Source: Colwellia sp. Arc7-D (GTDB taxonomy: Bacteria > Pseudomonadota > Gammaproteobacteria > Enterobacterales > Alteromonadaceae). From it: a stretch of DNA of 64,000 nt. Made by a program: the position numbers and the translations under genes. The notes beneath the pieces are model-generated. The model did no database searches. It saw only the letters and a program-made list of their open reading frames with translations, and was not told the DNA's origin. The stretch spans positions 2,604,001 to 2,668,000 of the forward strand of contig NZ_CP028924.1 of NCBI RefSeq assembly GCF_003061515.1. The letters are read 5' to 3'. Shown in pieces: positions 20,625 through 30,009 of this stretch (positions within the stretch are counted from its first letter, which is position 1; every line of letters begins with the position of its first letter).

Positions 20625-21164
20625 TTGAGCACTTTAACTATTTTACAACGTGGCGAGCCAGTGTTATCTGCAATCGCAAAGCCAATACATAATATTGATA
20701 GCGCTGAAATAAAACAGCTGATTATTGATCTTAAAAGCACCGTAGCTTTGGCAAAAGGTGTCGGTATTGCAGCTCCTCAAGTAGGACAAAGCTTGCGACT
20801 ATTTATTATGTGCTCTGCGCCTAGCGAGCGCTACCCTGACGCACCATTGTTAGCACCTTCAGTGATCATCAACCCAGAAATAACTCATACTAACAATGAG
20901 CAAGAATTAGGTTGGGAAGGCTGTTTAAGTGTCAAAGGCAAGCGAGCCCTAGTCCCACGATATACTAGCATCGAGGTTAAGTTCCTTGATGAAAATGGTA
21001 TCAAACATGCTCAAACGCTGACCGGCTTTCTAGCTAGAATTTTTCAGCACGAATTAGATCATCTCGATGGTATTACTTTTATCGAACGACTAGACCATGA
21101 AAGTGATGCAATCGACGAACAGCAATGGCGCAATATTATTTCACCTACTAAAAACTGCGACTAA
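20625..21164 (+). CDS. def: Peptide deformylase
   Basis: 179 residues. All three metal-protease motifs of the family are present: GVGIAAPQVGQ (motif 1, GxGxAAPQ), GWEGCLSVKG (motif 2, with metal ligand Cys) and FQHELDHLDG (motif 3, HExxH), so the enzyme should be active in removing the N-formyl group from nascent proteins. The start is a TTG two bases after the MFS stop. It is not next to fmt, where the main def gene usually sits, so it may be a second deformylase paralogue; that cannot be tested within this window. Confidence 0.9.
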   Translation: MSTLTILQRGEPVLSAIAKPIHNIDSAEIKQLIIDLKSTVALAKGVGIAAPQVGQSLRLFIMCSAPSERYPDAPLLAPSVIINPEITHTNNEQELGWEGCLSVKGKRALVPRYTSIEVKFLDENGIKHAQTLTGFLARIFQHELDHLDGITFIERLDHESDAIDEQQWRNIISPTKNCD

Positions 21165-21191
21165 AACTTAGCCGCGATATTGAACCAAGGG

Positions 21192-21205
21192 TGAATACGT
21201 ATGCA
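21192..21205. promoter_or_regulatory. Operator for the LacI-type maltodextrin regulator (upstream of transporter)
   Basis: TGAATACGTATGCA, 131 bp before the transporter ATG. The identical 14-mer occurs at 42947, 50692 and, inverted, 50528. The palindromic core ATACGTAT with a central CG is typical of LacI-family sites. Assignment to the regulator at 23389-24411 is inferred from co-location. Confidence 0.75.
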
Positions 21206-21335
21206 GTTAATGTTGTAAATTGAAGACTATTGCTAAGATGGAAATCACAACCGTTAACCACTATTTTGGCAAATCAAATACCTAAGCCTAAATGAATAAC
21301 CGTTAACTTCGATTTATAACAATAAGAGTTAGTTT

Positions 21336-22835
21336 ATGACCACCAAACCACAACTTAATTTTTGGCAAATTTGGAATATGTGTTTCGGCTTTATGGGAAT
21401 ACAGTTCGGTTTTGCCCTGCAAAATTCAAATGTCAGTCGAATATTTCAAACCTTAGGGGCCGATTATTCAAACATGGCTATTCTGTGGATTGCAGCCCCC
21501 ATTACTGGACTTATCGTTCAGCCAATTATTGGTTACTTTAGTGATAATACTTGGAATAGGCTCGGACGACGCAAGCCCTACTTTCTCTATGGCGCAATAG
21601 CCGCGAGTTTATCTTTATTTATAATGCCTAATTCCCCTACCTTATGGGTTGCGGCGGGTATGCTATGGATAATGGATGCCTCGATTAACGTTTCAATGGA
21701 ACCATTTCGCGCTTTTGTTGGCGATATGTTACCGAGAAAACAACGCGCTATGGGCTATGCAATGCAAAGTTTTTTCATTGCTGTTGCCTCTGTAGTTGCC
21801 TCATCATTGCCTTGGATGATGGCAAATTGGTTCGATATCAGCAATGTCGCAGCGCCAGGTCTACTGCCTGATACTGTTAAATTTTCATTTTATGCTGGTG
21901 GTGTAATATTCCTGCTTGCCGTGTTGTGGACCATATATTCAACAAAAGAATATTCACCTGAACAGCTAGAAGCGTTTCAAAACGCAGAAGAGCAACCGCT
22001 AAGTGAAGAAATTTTTACTCCTCGCACAGCAAAAAAATACTTTACCGGTGCTGCTGCTTGGTTATTGTTAGGATTAATCAGCTTTGTGATAATCGCGCTT
22101 AATGTTGAGCAACTCGATAAAAGTTTATTTATTCTTGCCGGTGGTTTTTGTTTCTTTGCAATTTGTCAGTTGGTGGCTGGCTTAATGGCAAAAAACAATA
22201 GTAACAATGGCTTTGCCCAAGTAATGTCAGACCTATTTTCAATGCCACAAACCATGAGGCAACTCGCCTTTGTGCAGTTTTTCTCTTGGTTTCCATTTTT
22301 TGCTATGTGGACTTACACCACAGCCGCAGTGACTGAATTTCATTTCGGCAGCTCTGATGTAACATCAGCAGCATTTAATGAAGGGGCTGACTGGGTAGGC
22401 GTACTATTTTCAGCTTACAACTTAACCTCAGTTTTTGCCGCAATATGTATTCCTATGGTGGTTAAATACTTTAATTTACGTATTGCCCATATGATCAATC
22501 TATTTTTAGGTGGTGCTGGCTTTATCTCATTCCTTTTCATTAATGACCCTACCTTACTTATTGTCTCTATGATTGGTATTGGCTTTGCTTGGGCGTCAAT
22601 TTTATCGGTGCCCTACGCTATTTTAGCGAATGCCTTACCGGCTAAAAAAATGGGTTTATATATGGGAATATTTAACTTCTTTATCGTATTACCACAGATA
22701 TTAGCGGCTAGTATTCTAGGCTTTTTAATCACCAAAGTTTTCGACAATCAGCCTGTGTATGCACTTGTTGTTGGTGGCGCAAGCATGCTATTTGCAGGTT
22801 TATTAACTTTACGAGTTAAAGAGCCAGAATATTAA
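21336..22835 (+). CDS. Maltose/maltodextrin-type MFS transporter (SLC45-like sugar symporter)
   Basis: 499 residues, about 12 membrane segments. The start NFWQIWNMCFGFMGIQFGFA and NSNVSRIFQTLGA are typical of the proteobacterial MalT/MalY-like sugar transporters related to SLC45, as is SDNTWNRLGRRKPYFLYGA after TM2. In marine gammaproteobacteria and Caulobacter such genes sit with maltodextrin catabolic genes, as here. The expected role is proton-coupled uptake of maltose or short maltodextrins across the inner membrane. AAGAG lies 8 nt before the ATG. One regulator operator lies upstream and a terminator downstream. Confidence 0.87.
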   Translation: MTTKPQLNFWQIWNMCFGFMGIQFGFALQNSNVSRIFQTLGADYSNMAILWIAAPITGLIVQPIIGYFSDNTWNRLGRRKPYFLYGAIAASLSLFIMPNSPTLWVAAGMLWIMDASINVSMEPFRAFVGDMLPRKQRAMGYAMQSFFIAVASVVASSLPWMMANWFDISNVAAPGLLPDTVKFSFYAGGVIFLLAVLWTIYSTKEYSPEQLEAFQNAEEQPLSEEIFTPRTAKKYFTGAAAWLLLGLISFVIIALNVEQLDKSLFILAGGFCFFAICQLVAGLMAKNNSNNGFAQVMSDLFSMPQTMRQLAFVQFFSWFPFFAMWTYTTAAVTEFHFGSSDVTSAAFNEGADWVGVLFSAYNLTSVFAAICIPMVVKYFNLRIAHMINLFLGGAGFISFLFINDPTLLIVSMIGIGFAWASILSVPYAILANALPAKKMGLYMGIFNFFIVLPQILAASILGFLITKVFDNQPVYALVVGGASMLFAGLLTLRVKEPEY

Positions 22836-22860
22836 CCAATTCGCTCCTTGTTAAAACAAT

Positions 22861-22896
22861 AAAGCCTGATAACGAAAAGTATCGATATCAGGCTTT
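22861..22896 (+). terminator. Transporter gene terminator
   Basis: AAAGCCTGATA (22861-22871) and TATCAGGCTTT (22886-22896) form a perfect 11-bp stem with a 14-nt loop, 26 bp after the stop; the T tail is short. Confidence 0.75.
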
Positions 22897-23007
22897 AAGC
22901 AATCAGGTGCAGTAATTATATTACGTTTTATTTTTTATCGAGTAATAGGTAAGTACAATACCCAATTAAAGATGAACTAGGCACAATATAACGATGGATA
23001 GTTTCAA

Positions 23008-23220
23008 ATGTTAACGCCAATTATCGGTTATCACCTCGATGATGAAAATCATTGGGTTGCTCGTTTAGCTTGCGGACATTTTCAACATGTTCGACACCAA
23101 CCTCCTTTTATTAATCGTCCATGGGTATTAAAACAGTCAACGAGGGATGAAAAATTGGGGCAAAAACTTAATTGTATTAAGTGTGATCAAGGCGCGGTAG
23201 CTGATTTTTCACTAATATAG
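23008..23220 (+). CDS. DUF3565 small protein
   Basis: 70 residues. The pattern YHLDDENHWVARLACGHFQH, VRHQPPF, NRPWVL and a C-terminal CIKCDQG is the DUF3565 family (some members are called pressure-regulated proteins). The conserved Cys/His residues suggest a small metal-binding fold, but the function is unknown. It stands alone between the transporter terminator and the regulator's 3' end and does not obviously belong to the sugar locus. Confidence 0.85.
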   Translation: MLTPIIGYHLDDENHWVARLACGHFQHVRHQPPFINRPWVLKQSTRDEKLGQKLNCIKCDQGAVADFSLI

Positions 23221-23388
23221 ATTACTGATGCAAAGATTATGGATGCTAAGATTGCAGGTGTTAAATTTTCGGGAGCATAGCCTTATGGGAATATAGTTTT
23301 ATGGGAACATTAATGTCGGGTACATAGCTAACTCGTAACTCAATAGACTTTAAGCCATTAAATAAAAGCTAAAAATCCACTCAATCAC

Positions 23389-24411
23389 CTAACTACCGCA
23401 AGACTTTCTTACCACTAATGTCGCTGGCATTAATTGTGTTTGTGTTTCTTCTCCGCTCACTAATTGCAGTAACTTATCAACTAAAAGCTCACCAGCCAAT
23501 ACGGTGTCTTGTTTGGCGGTGGTTAATGCCGGCGAAGTTGAACAAGCCGTAGCTATATCATCAAAGCCCACGATAGCAATATCACCAGGTACGTTATAAC
23601 CAGCTTCCTGTATCGCGCGCATTGCGCCAATAGCAATTAAATCACTTGCCGTACAAATAGCATCAAATTTTATGCCACTGGCAATGAGTTGTTGAGCCGC
23701 TTGATAGCCAGACTCATCAGTAGAAATAGCATCAATTTGCAGGTTGCTATCTACTTTAAGGTTATGATCTTTTAATGCTTTGCAGTGGCCAGAGTAGCGT
23801 TCTAAAAACTCAGGAGAGCCGGTACTTACCCCACCTAAAAAGGCAAAGTGTTGTCGATTATTCTTAATAACATGCTCTGTTACTTGGTAGCCGCCATGAA
23901 AATTATCACAACCCACAGAAACCACAGAAAGCCCTTTAACGTCAGCTCCCCAGCGCACAAAATGGGTTTCTTGTTTGATCAGTTGAACCAGCTTTTCTTC
24001 GTAATCGGTATAATCGCCATAGCCCAGTAAAATAATGCCATCCGCTTTGCGGGTATCTTCAAAGTCAGCGTGCCAGTCATTGCTCATTTGTTGGAACGAC
24101 ACTAATAAATCGTAACCCTTTTTTGCACTGGCTCGAGTAATACTTCCCAGCATCGACAAGAAAAATGGATTAATTAAAGAGTCATCATTGGTGGGATCTT
24201 CAAATAATAATAAGGCAATTGTGCCACTAAGTTGAGTGCGTAAACTACTGGCATTTTTATCAACTTTGTAGTTTAGCTCTTTGGCAATTTCTTGCACACG
24301 CCGACGGGTTTCCTCATTAACCAACGGACTGTTTCGCAATGCACGCGATACTGTTGATTGAGAAACTCCTGCTTTATAAGCGATATCAAATGATGTTTGT
24401 TTTGATCTCAC
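23389..24411 (-). CDS. LacI-family transcriptional regulator of the maltodextrin locus (MalR-like)
   Basis: 340 residues. The N-terminal helix-turn-helix is FDIAYKAGVSQSTVSRALRN (residues 8-27), with the minor-groove hinge helix KNASSLRTQL at about 53-62. The periplasmic-binding-protein-like effector domain follows, with IAIVGFDDIATACSTSPALT near the C terminus. It is divergent from glgP, and two ATACGTAT operators lie between the genes, consistent with repression of its target and autoregulation. The natural effector is likely maltose or a related sugar; this is inferred from the neighbours. Confidence 0.88.
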   Translation of the reverse strand: MRSKQTSFDIAYKAGVSQSTVSRALRNSPLVNEETRRRVQEIAKELNYKVDKNASSLRTQLSGTIALLLFEDPTNDDSLINPFFLSMLGSITRASAKKGYDLLVSFQQMSNDWHADFEDTRKADGIILLGYGDYTDYEEKLVQLIKQETHFVRWGADVKGLSVVSVGCDNFHGGYQVTEHVIKNNRQHFAFLGGVSTGSPEFLERYSGHCKALKDHNLKVDSNLQIDAISTDESGYQAAQQLIASGIKFDAICTASDLIAIGAMRAIQEAGYNVPGDIAIVGFDDIATACSTSPALTTAKQDTVLAGELLVDKLLQLVSGEETQTQLMPATLVVRKSCGS

Positions 24412-24631
24412 AGCAAACCTATAAGTGAAAAACTCTAATTCATATTAACTGAGGGATTAATCTAAGTACATAATTTAATTGACGATGGCGTTGCAATAAA
24501 GTCTTTAGCTGTGACAACGCTTAATAATAAACCATCACGTAACTCATGCAACAAACACAAGTAGGCAAATGCTTAACTGAAAATTGTCGCTGCTCATGTT
24601 TTAAATATTTATTGCTTTTAAAAGTCATAAA

Positions 24632-24645
24632 TACATACGTATGCA
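24632..24645. promoter_or_regulatory. Regulator operator 1 in the regulator-glgP intergenic region
   Basis: TACATACGTATGCA, with the shared ATACGTAT core; its centre lies 39 bp from that of the next site. The 508-bp divergent gap 24412-24919 holds both sites and no gene. Confidence 0.75.
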
Positions 24646-24670
24646 TGCATATTTACTGATGTTTTTTCTG

Positions 24671-24684
24671 TGCATACGTATGTA
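24671..24684. promoter_or_regulatory. Regulator operator 2 in the regulator-glgP intergenic region
   Basis: TGCATACGTATGTA, preceded by CTG as in the site at 50528. Together with the site at 24632 it may allow co-operative binding or control of both divergent promoters. Confidence 0.75.
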
Positions 24685-24919
24685 GTTCATTGCTCTAATA
24701 ACTAACATCGGCATAATAAATTCACGCGCTAATTTAATTCCTAAACTTAGGAACGCTTTATAAAAGAGCAAACATAATCACACAATGGTCGCGCCATTGA
24801 TTACATGCTGTTTGGTTAACGGATTAAAAACAGACATGACGAAGCTTCACTTTTTACCGTAAATCATAAAGTGAAAATTTACCGACATTACAATGTCCGA
24901 TTAAAGAGTTTGTAGTTAT

Positions 24920-27445
24920 ATGATCACCAAAACAAAAACATCTAATAAAACGCTGTCAGCAACAAACAAGAGCGCGCCACAACTGAGCGTTGCTGACATA
25001 AGCCAGCGTATAAAGCATCATTTAAAGTTCACCCAGAGTGATCAAATCGATTGTGATAAAAAATCGGCCTACTGGCGAGCAACGTCCTTAGCACTCAATG
25101 ATATTATTGTAGATAAACTACAAAGCACAAAAGCTCGCCAACAGCAAAGTGAAGTAAAATCAGTTAATTACTTATCACTTGAATACTTAATGGGTCGTTT
25201 ACTTTCAAACAACCTACATAACTTAGACTTATACACCCCGACACAAGTTGCGCTAAAACAAATGGGTTTTGATTTAGCAGACTTGTGTGAGCAAGGTGCT
25301 GATCTCGCTTTAGGTAATGGTGGCTTAGGTCGTTTAGCGGCATGTTTTTTAGATTCGCTTGCTACCTTAGATTACAACGCAATGGGTTATGGCGTGCATT
25401 ATCAACATGGTTTATTCAAACAAAGCTTTGTTGACGGTCAACAAATAGAAACGCCTGATATGTGGCGAGAATTTGGTAGCCCGTGGGAAATTTGTCGCCC
25501 AGAATCTAGTCAAAACATTGCATTATATGGTTATGTAGAAGATGTTGCCCAAACCGATGGCACCACTAAGCCCTTATGGCATGCTGGTAAAAACTTAAAA
25601 GGTGTTCCGTGGGACGTGCCAATTGTTGGCTATAATTGTGAAACCGTTAACACTTTGCGTTTGTGGGAATGTCGTGCAGATAGTGCTTTTGACTGGGAAT
25701 TGTTGAACCAAGGCGATTACTTGCAAGCTCATCAACAACAAGTTTTCGCTGAAACCGTTTCAAAAGTGCTTTACCCAAATGACGAGCATGATGCAGGCAA
25801 AGAGTTGCGGTTTATTCAACAATACTTTTTCTGTGCTTGTTCTGTACAAGATATTATTGCCCGTTTTGAAAATCAATATGGCAGTATTTCAGATAAAAAC
25901 CATTGGTCTACATTTTGTGAAAAAGTTGCCATTCAACTCAACGACACCCACCCTACTGTCGCTATTTTAGAATTAATGCGCACCTTGATTGATAACCATA
26001 ATATTGATTGGGATAACGCTTGGGCTATCTGTCAAAAAGTATTTGCCTATACCAACCACACGCTATTACCTGAAGCGCTTGAAAAATGGTCTGTAACATT
26101 ATTTCAGCGAGTATTACCACGCCACTTATCGATTTTATATCGTATTAATGAAGCATTTCTAAATAACGAGGTTAACGCGTTATGGCCGAATAATGATGAC
26201 ATGCGCGCCCGATTATCATTAATTGAAGAAGGCCATGAACCTAAAGTTCGCATGGCACACCTTTGTGTCGTTACTGCACATAAAGTTAACGGTGTAGCGC
26301 AAATTCATTCTGACTTAGTCAAACAAGATCTATTCCCAGAATTTAACCAATTATGGCCAACAAAATTAACTAACGTTACTAATGGTATTACACCTCGCAG
26401 ATGGCTAAAAGCTTGTAATCCTCTACTCGCTAATTTACTTGATAACACCATAGAAGGTGATTGGGCTAAAAACCTTAACAGCTTAAGTCAGTTAGCTGCA
26501 TTGGCTGATGATGCTGATTTTCAAAAAGCGTTTATGACCATAAAACAGCAAAATAAAATTGCCTTAACCAAAGAAATAAAAACCTTAACGGGTGTAACCG
26601 TTAGTCCTGATGCAATTTTTGATGTTCAAATTAAACGTTTACATGAATATAAAAGGCAGCACTTAAACCTTTTACATATCATTTCGCTTTACCGTCAATT
26701 GTTAGAAAATCCTGAACTCGACATGCAACCAAGAGTATTTATTTTTGGTGCTAAAGCAGCACCTAGCTATCAATTAGCTAAAGAGATTATTTACGCTACC
26801 AATAAAATTGCAGACAAAGTTAACAATGACGAACGAATTCAAGACAAGCTCAAAGTAATTTTCTTACCTAATTATCGCGTAAGTTTGGCAGAAAAAATCA
26901 TTCCTGCCTCTGATGTTTCTGAGCAAATATCAACCGCAGGCAAAGAGGCTTCTGGCACCGGTAATATGAAGTTAGCACTGAACGGGGCTGTTACTATCGG
27001 CACACTCGACGGAGCAAACATTGAAATAGCCGAAGAAGTAGGCAATGAGAATATATTTATATTCGGCTTAACTGTAGATGAAGTTAAAGCGCTTGATGCG
27101 AACGGATATAACCCTTATCACTACTATGAAAATAATACCGAAATTCGCGCTTGTTTAGACTGGCTAGATACCGATTATTTTACCCCAGGCAAACCTGGTG
27201 AGTTATCAGCCATTAAAAACTGCTTTTTAGCGGGTGGAGATCCTTACAAAGTATTAGCTGATTTTCAAAGCTATGCGAATGCCCATAAGGCATTAGGTAT
27301 GGCATATAAAGATCGTCAAAAGTGGGCCAAAATGGCAATTTTAAATACCGCTTTAATGGGTAAGTTTAACTCGGATCGATCTATTGAAGATTACGTAAAA
27401 AATATTTGGCACTTAACTCCTAGCAGATCTAACGAGCTAATCTAA
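24920..27445 (+). CDS. glgP: Glycogen/maltodextrin phosphorylase
   Basis: 841-residue GT35 phosphorylase that releases glucose-1-phosphate from alpha-1,4-glucans. Family segments are LSLEYLMGRLLSNNLHN, ALGNGGLGRLAACFLDSLAT, QLNDTHPTVAILELMR, VTNGITPRRWLKACNP and the PLP-lysine motif EASGTGNMKLALNG at about residue 675. It is about 25-45 residues longer than E. coli GlgP/MalP, through a Lys/Thr/Ser-rich N terminus. The position next to malQ and under the sugar regulator points to a maltodextrin role rather than glycogen storage; no glg synthesis genes are nearby. ATG 24920 follows AAAGAGTTTG. Confidence 0.95.
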   Translation: MITKTKTSNKTLSATNKSAPQLSVADISQRIKHHLKFTQSDQIDCDKKSAYWRATSLALNDIIVDKLQSTKARQQQSEVKSVNYLSLEYLMGRLLSNNLHNLDLYTPTQVALKQMGFDLADLCEQGADLALGNGGLGRLAACFLDSLATLDYNAMGYGVHYQHGLFKQSFVDGQQIETPDMWREFGSPWEICRPESSQNIALYGYVEDVAQTDGTTKPLWHAGKNLKGVPWDVPIVGYNCETVNTLRLWECRADSAFDWELLNQGDYLQAHQQQVFAETVSKVLYPNDEHDAGKELRFIQQYFFCACSVQDIIARFENQYGSISDKNHWSTFCEKVAIQLNDTHPTVAILELMRTLIDNHNIDWDNAWAICQKVFAYTNHTLLPEALEKWSVTLFQRVLPRHLSILYRINEAFLNNEVNALWPNNDDMRARLSLIEEGHEPKVRMAHLCVVTAHKVNGVAQIHSDLVKQDLFPEFNQLWPTKLTNVTNGITPRRWLKACNPLLANLLDNTIEGDWAKNLNSLSQLAALADDADFQKAFMTIKQQNKIALTKEIKTLTGVTVSPDAIFDVQIKRLHEYKRQHLNLLHIISLYRQLLENPELDMQPRVFIFGAKAAPSYQLAKEIIYATNKIADKVNNDERIQDKLKVIFLPNYRVSLAEKIIPASDVSEQISTAGKEASGTGNMKLALNGAVTIGTLDGANIEIAEEVGNENIFIFGLTVDEVKALDANGYNPYHYYENNTEIRACLDWLDTDYFTPGKPGELSAIKNCFLAGGDPYKVLADFQSYANAHKALGMAYKDRQKWAKMAILNTALMGKFNSDRSIEDYVKNIWHLTPSRSNELI

Positions 27446-27807
27446 AGAACTAAAAAAGTTTAAGTAAGCTAAGTGATAAAGATATCTGATGTTAACGCAA
27501 CCGATTAATTGATAACAAGCAAACCATCGGTTGCAGGGTTTTAACAATGACAATACACAGTTTGTAGTTAATCCAAAATGTACGGCTAAGTTTAATTAAA
27601 TCAGTAACGAGATTGTTAAATCAAAATTAATGCCCGTTCATCAGTTTTTTTAAAAAGCATTTATTGCTGAAAATAAACTCAGCGCCTTGTGTCGAATAAA
27701 AGTATTGCAGCCGCTAATGAATAACACGACTGCGTGATCAGGTCGTCACTTTAAAAATAAAATCGCTAGCACACACGTGCTAAGCGAAAAGCAAAGAGAA
27801 ACATAGA
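27446..27807. other. 362-bp gap between glgP and malQ
   Basis: No gene or ATACGTAT operator is seen. A 9-bp inverted repeat GCAACCGAT/ATCGGTTGC (27497-27505 and 27536-27544, 30-nt loop) is followed by AGGGTTTT; it could act as a weak terminator or an RNA-processing hairpin. Whether malQ depends on glgP read-through or has its own promoter is not resolved. Confidence 0.4.
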
Positions 27808-29973
27808 ATGAATTTAATTGAGAAACTTGCAGAACTTGTTGGCTTTCATGCAACCTACACCAATTCATTTGGCGAGCAAGTTTACGCTCAAGATGAGGCG
27901 AGACATTCGTTACTTAATGCCATGGGTTATGATTTGTCTTGTGATGAAAAAATAGCTAACAGCATAACCGAGTTAGAACAAATTAGCTGGCGCAACATGC
28001 TGCCACCATCGCACGTAGAAAAACTTGAAGCCACGCATCATGAAATCATCATTAGCATTGTTGAGTCTGCCTTAACAAAATTGTCATATGATATTACTGA
28101 TGAGTCTGGTGAAAAAGTTAGTCATAACGTGGCTTTAACGTCATTAACCTTAAAAGAAACCGTTAGGTTTAGCGACGCAACCTATCATAAATACACACTG
28201 CCATTGCCAAATCTAGCGCAGGGTTATCATCAAATTACACTGCAATATGGTGATGCTAGTGCCAGTTGCCCATTAATATATGCGCCACAAACTTGTTATA
28301 GCCCTCAAGAAGCCTCTAGCGAAAAAATGTGGGGATATGCTGCGCAGTTATATTCACTAACCAGTGAAGATAACTTAGGTATGGGTGACTTTGGTGATTT
28401 AGCCAAACTGGTTGAAAAATCAGCTAAGCAAAAAGCCTCAGCAATTGGTTTAAATCCTTTGCACCCGTTATATCAAAATAATCCGGCGCATCGCAGTCCA
28501 TATTCTCCGACCAGTCGTTGCTTTCTAAACACCTTGTACATTGACTTAAAGCAAGTACCAAATTTTTCAACTTGCCAAGCGGCACAGTCACGCTTTAACA
28601 GTGACGAAATTCAAAACAAAATTGCCTATGCAAAACAAACAGAGCTCATTGACTACCCTGCTGTTGCCGATATTAAGTTTGATATTTTAGAAATATTATT
28701 TCAAGACATTAGTAACTTATCACTCGAGCAACAAACCGAATTTACTGACTTTAAAACCAGTCAAGGTAATGATTTATTACAGCTTGCTACCTTTGAAGCA
28801 CTTTACGAACACTTTAGAAAAATTGATGAAAACACTTATGGTTGGCCCGATTGGCCAGTTGCTTTTCAAGCACCTGATAGTGATGAAGTAAAAGCATTTC
28901 AACAAACGCACTCAAACCGTATTAACTATTTTTGTTTTGTACAATGGCTAGCCCATAGACAATTAAAATCAATTGCTGTGCAAGCGAAAAAATCAGGTAT
29001 GCCTATCGGTTTATATCTCGATTTAGCTGTAGGTTGCGATGGCTCAGGCGTTGATGTTTGGTCAGACAAAGATGTGTATGTGGCAGGTGCTGCGGTAGGT
29101 GCACCACCCGATGCAATGAATACCATAGGACAAGATTGGGGACTAACGCCAATTAATCCTGTTGCACTTCAAAAACAAGGATATCAGCCGTTGGTTAAGG
29201 CCTTACGAAGCAATATGCAATATGCTGGAGCCTTGCGCATCGATCATATTTTAGGGTTAATGCGCCAATATTGGGTCGCTCCAGGAATGAGAGCCGATGA
29301 AGGTGTTTATATCACCTTTCCGCTAGCAGACATTTTACGCATAATCGCTTTAGAATCTCGCAGAAATAACTGTGTTGTTATTGGAGAAGATTTAGGAACT
29401 GTGCCAGACGGTTTTGGCGAAATAATGGCAAAAGCAGGCTTATTATCTTACAAAGTGTTATTTTTTGAACGTTGGGATTCAGGCTTTTTTATGCGTCCTG
29501 AGCTTTACCCTGCACAATCTATGGTTACCGTATCAACTCATGACTTACCGACATTAACAGGTTGGTGGACAGGTAAAGATCTTGAATGGCGTCAAAAGCT
29601 TAGTCTTTATCCTAATGAAGCAATGGGTCAAAACGAGCGTGACAGCCGCATTAAAGATCGCCAATTACTTATCGATGCATTATACGATCTTAATGTCATG
29701 GATATCAGTAAAGCCCCAGCTCAAGCACCCGCTAAAATGAATAGGGAATTGAGCTTGAGCGTACAAAAATATATGGCAAAAGCACCAAGTCATATTCAAT
29801 TAATTCCGCTAGAAGATGCCTTAGAAATTGTTGAACAAGTTAATATTCCCGGCACAATTGATGAACACCCAAATTGGTTGCAAAAATTACCGGTAACAAT
29901 TGAAGCATTTGATACAACTGATTCAGTGAATGAGTTAGCCACAGCAATGAACGCTGCTAGACCACGATCGTAA
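27808..29973 (+). CDS. malQ: 4-alpha-glucanotransferase (amylomaltase)
   Basis: 721-residue GH77 enzyme that disproportionates maltodextrins, releasing glucose and building longer chains for phosphorylase. Catalytic segments are LRIDHILGLMRQYWV (nucleophile Asp at about 477), VIGEDLGTVP (acid/base Glu at about 527) and STHDLPTLTGWW (Asp at about 578). SPYSPTSRCFLNTLYID is also typical. The length is like the proteobacterial MalQ type with an N-terminal extension (E. coli 694). AAAGAGAAA lies upstream of ATG 27808. The amylase gene begins 36 bp downstream, suggesting one transcription unit. Confidence 0.95.
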   Translation: MNLIEKLAELVGFHATYTNSFGEQVYAQDEARHSLLNAMGYDLSCDEKIANSITELEQISWRNMLPPSHVEKLEATHHEIIISIVESALTKLSYDITDESGEKVSHNVALTSLTLKETVRFSDATYHKYTLPLPNLAQGYHQITLQYGDASASCPLIYAPQTCYSPQEASSEKMWGYAAQLYSLTSEDNLGMGDFGDLAKLVEKSAKQKASAIGLNPLHPLYQNNPAHRSPYSPTSRCFLNTLYIDLKQVPNFSTCQAAQSRFNSDEIQNKIAYAKQTELIDYPAVADIKFDILEILFQDISNLSLEQQTEFTDFKTSQGNDLLQLATFEALYEHFRKIDENTYGWPDWPVAFQAPDSDEVKAFQQTHSNRINYFCFVQWLAHRQLKSIAVQAKKSGMPIGLYLDLAVGCDGSGVDVWSDKDVYVAGAAVGAPPDAMNTIGQDWGLTPINPVALQKQGYQPLVKALRSNMQYAGALRIDHILGLMRQYWVAPGMRADEGVYITFPLADILRIIALESRRNNCVVIGEDLGTVPDGFGEIMAKAGLLSYKVLFFERWDSGFFMRPELYPAQSMVTVSTHDLPTLTGWWTGKDLEWRQKLSLYPNEAMGQNERDSRIKDRQLLIDALYDLNVMDISKAPAQAPAKMNRELSLSVQKYMAKAPSHIQLIPLEDALEIVEQVNIPGTIDEHPNWLQKLPVTIEAFDTTDSVNELATAMNAARPRS

Positions 29974-30009
29974 TCGCCACTATATTTGTTAACCTTGGAT
30001 AATAAAATT

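Noticed and set aside
23221..23388. Imperfect GATGCAAAG/GATGCTAAG repeats after the DUF3565 gene as a coding repeat
   Set aside because: All frames are interrupted by stops and no start fits; treated as ordinary intergenic DNA.
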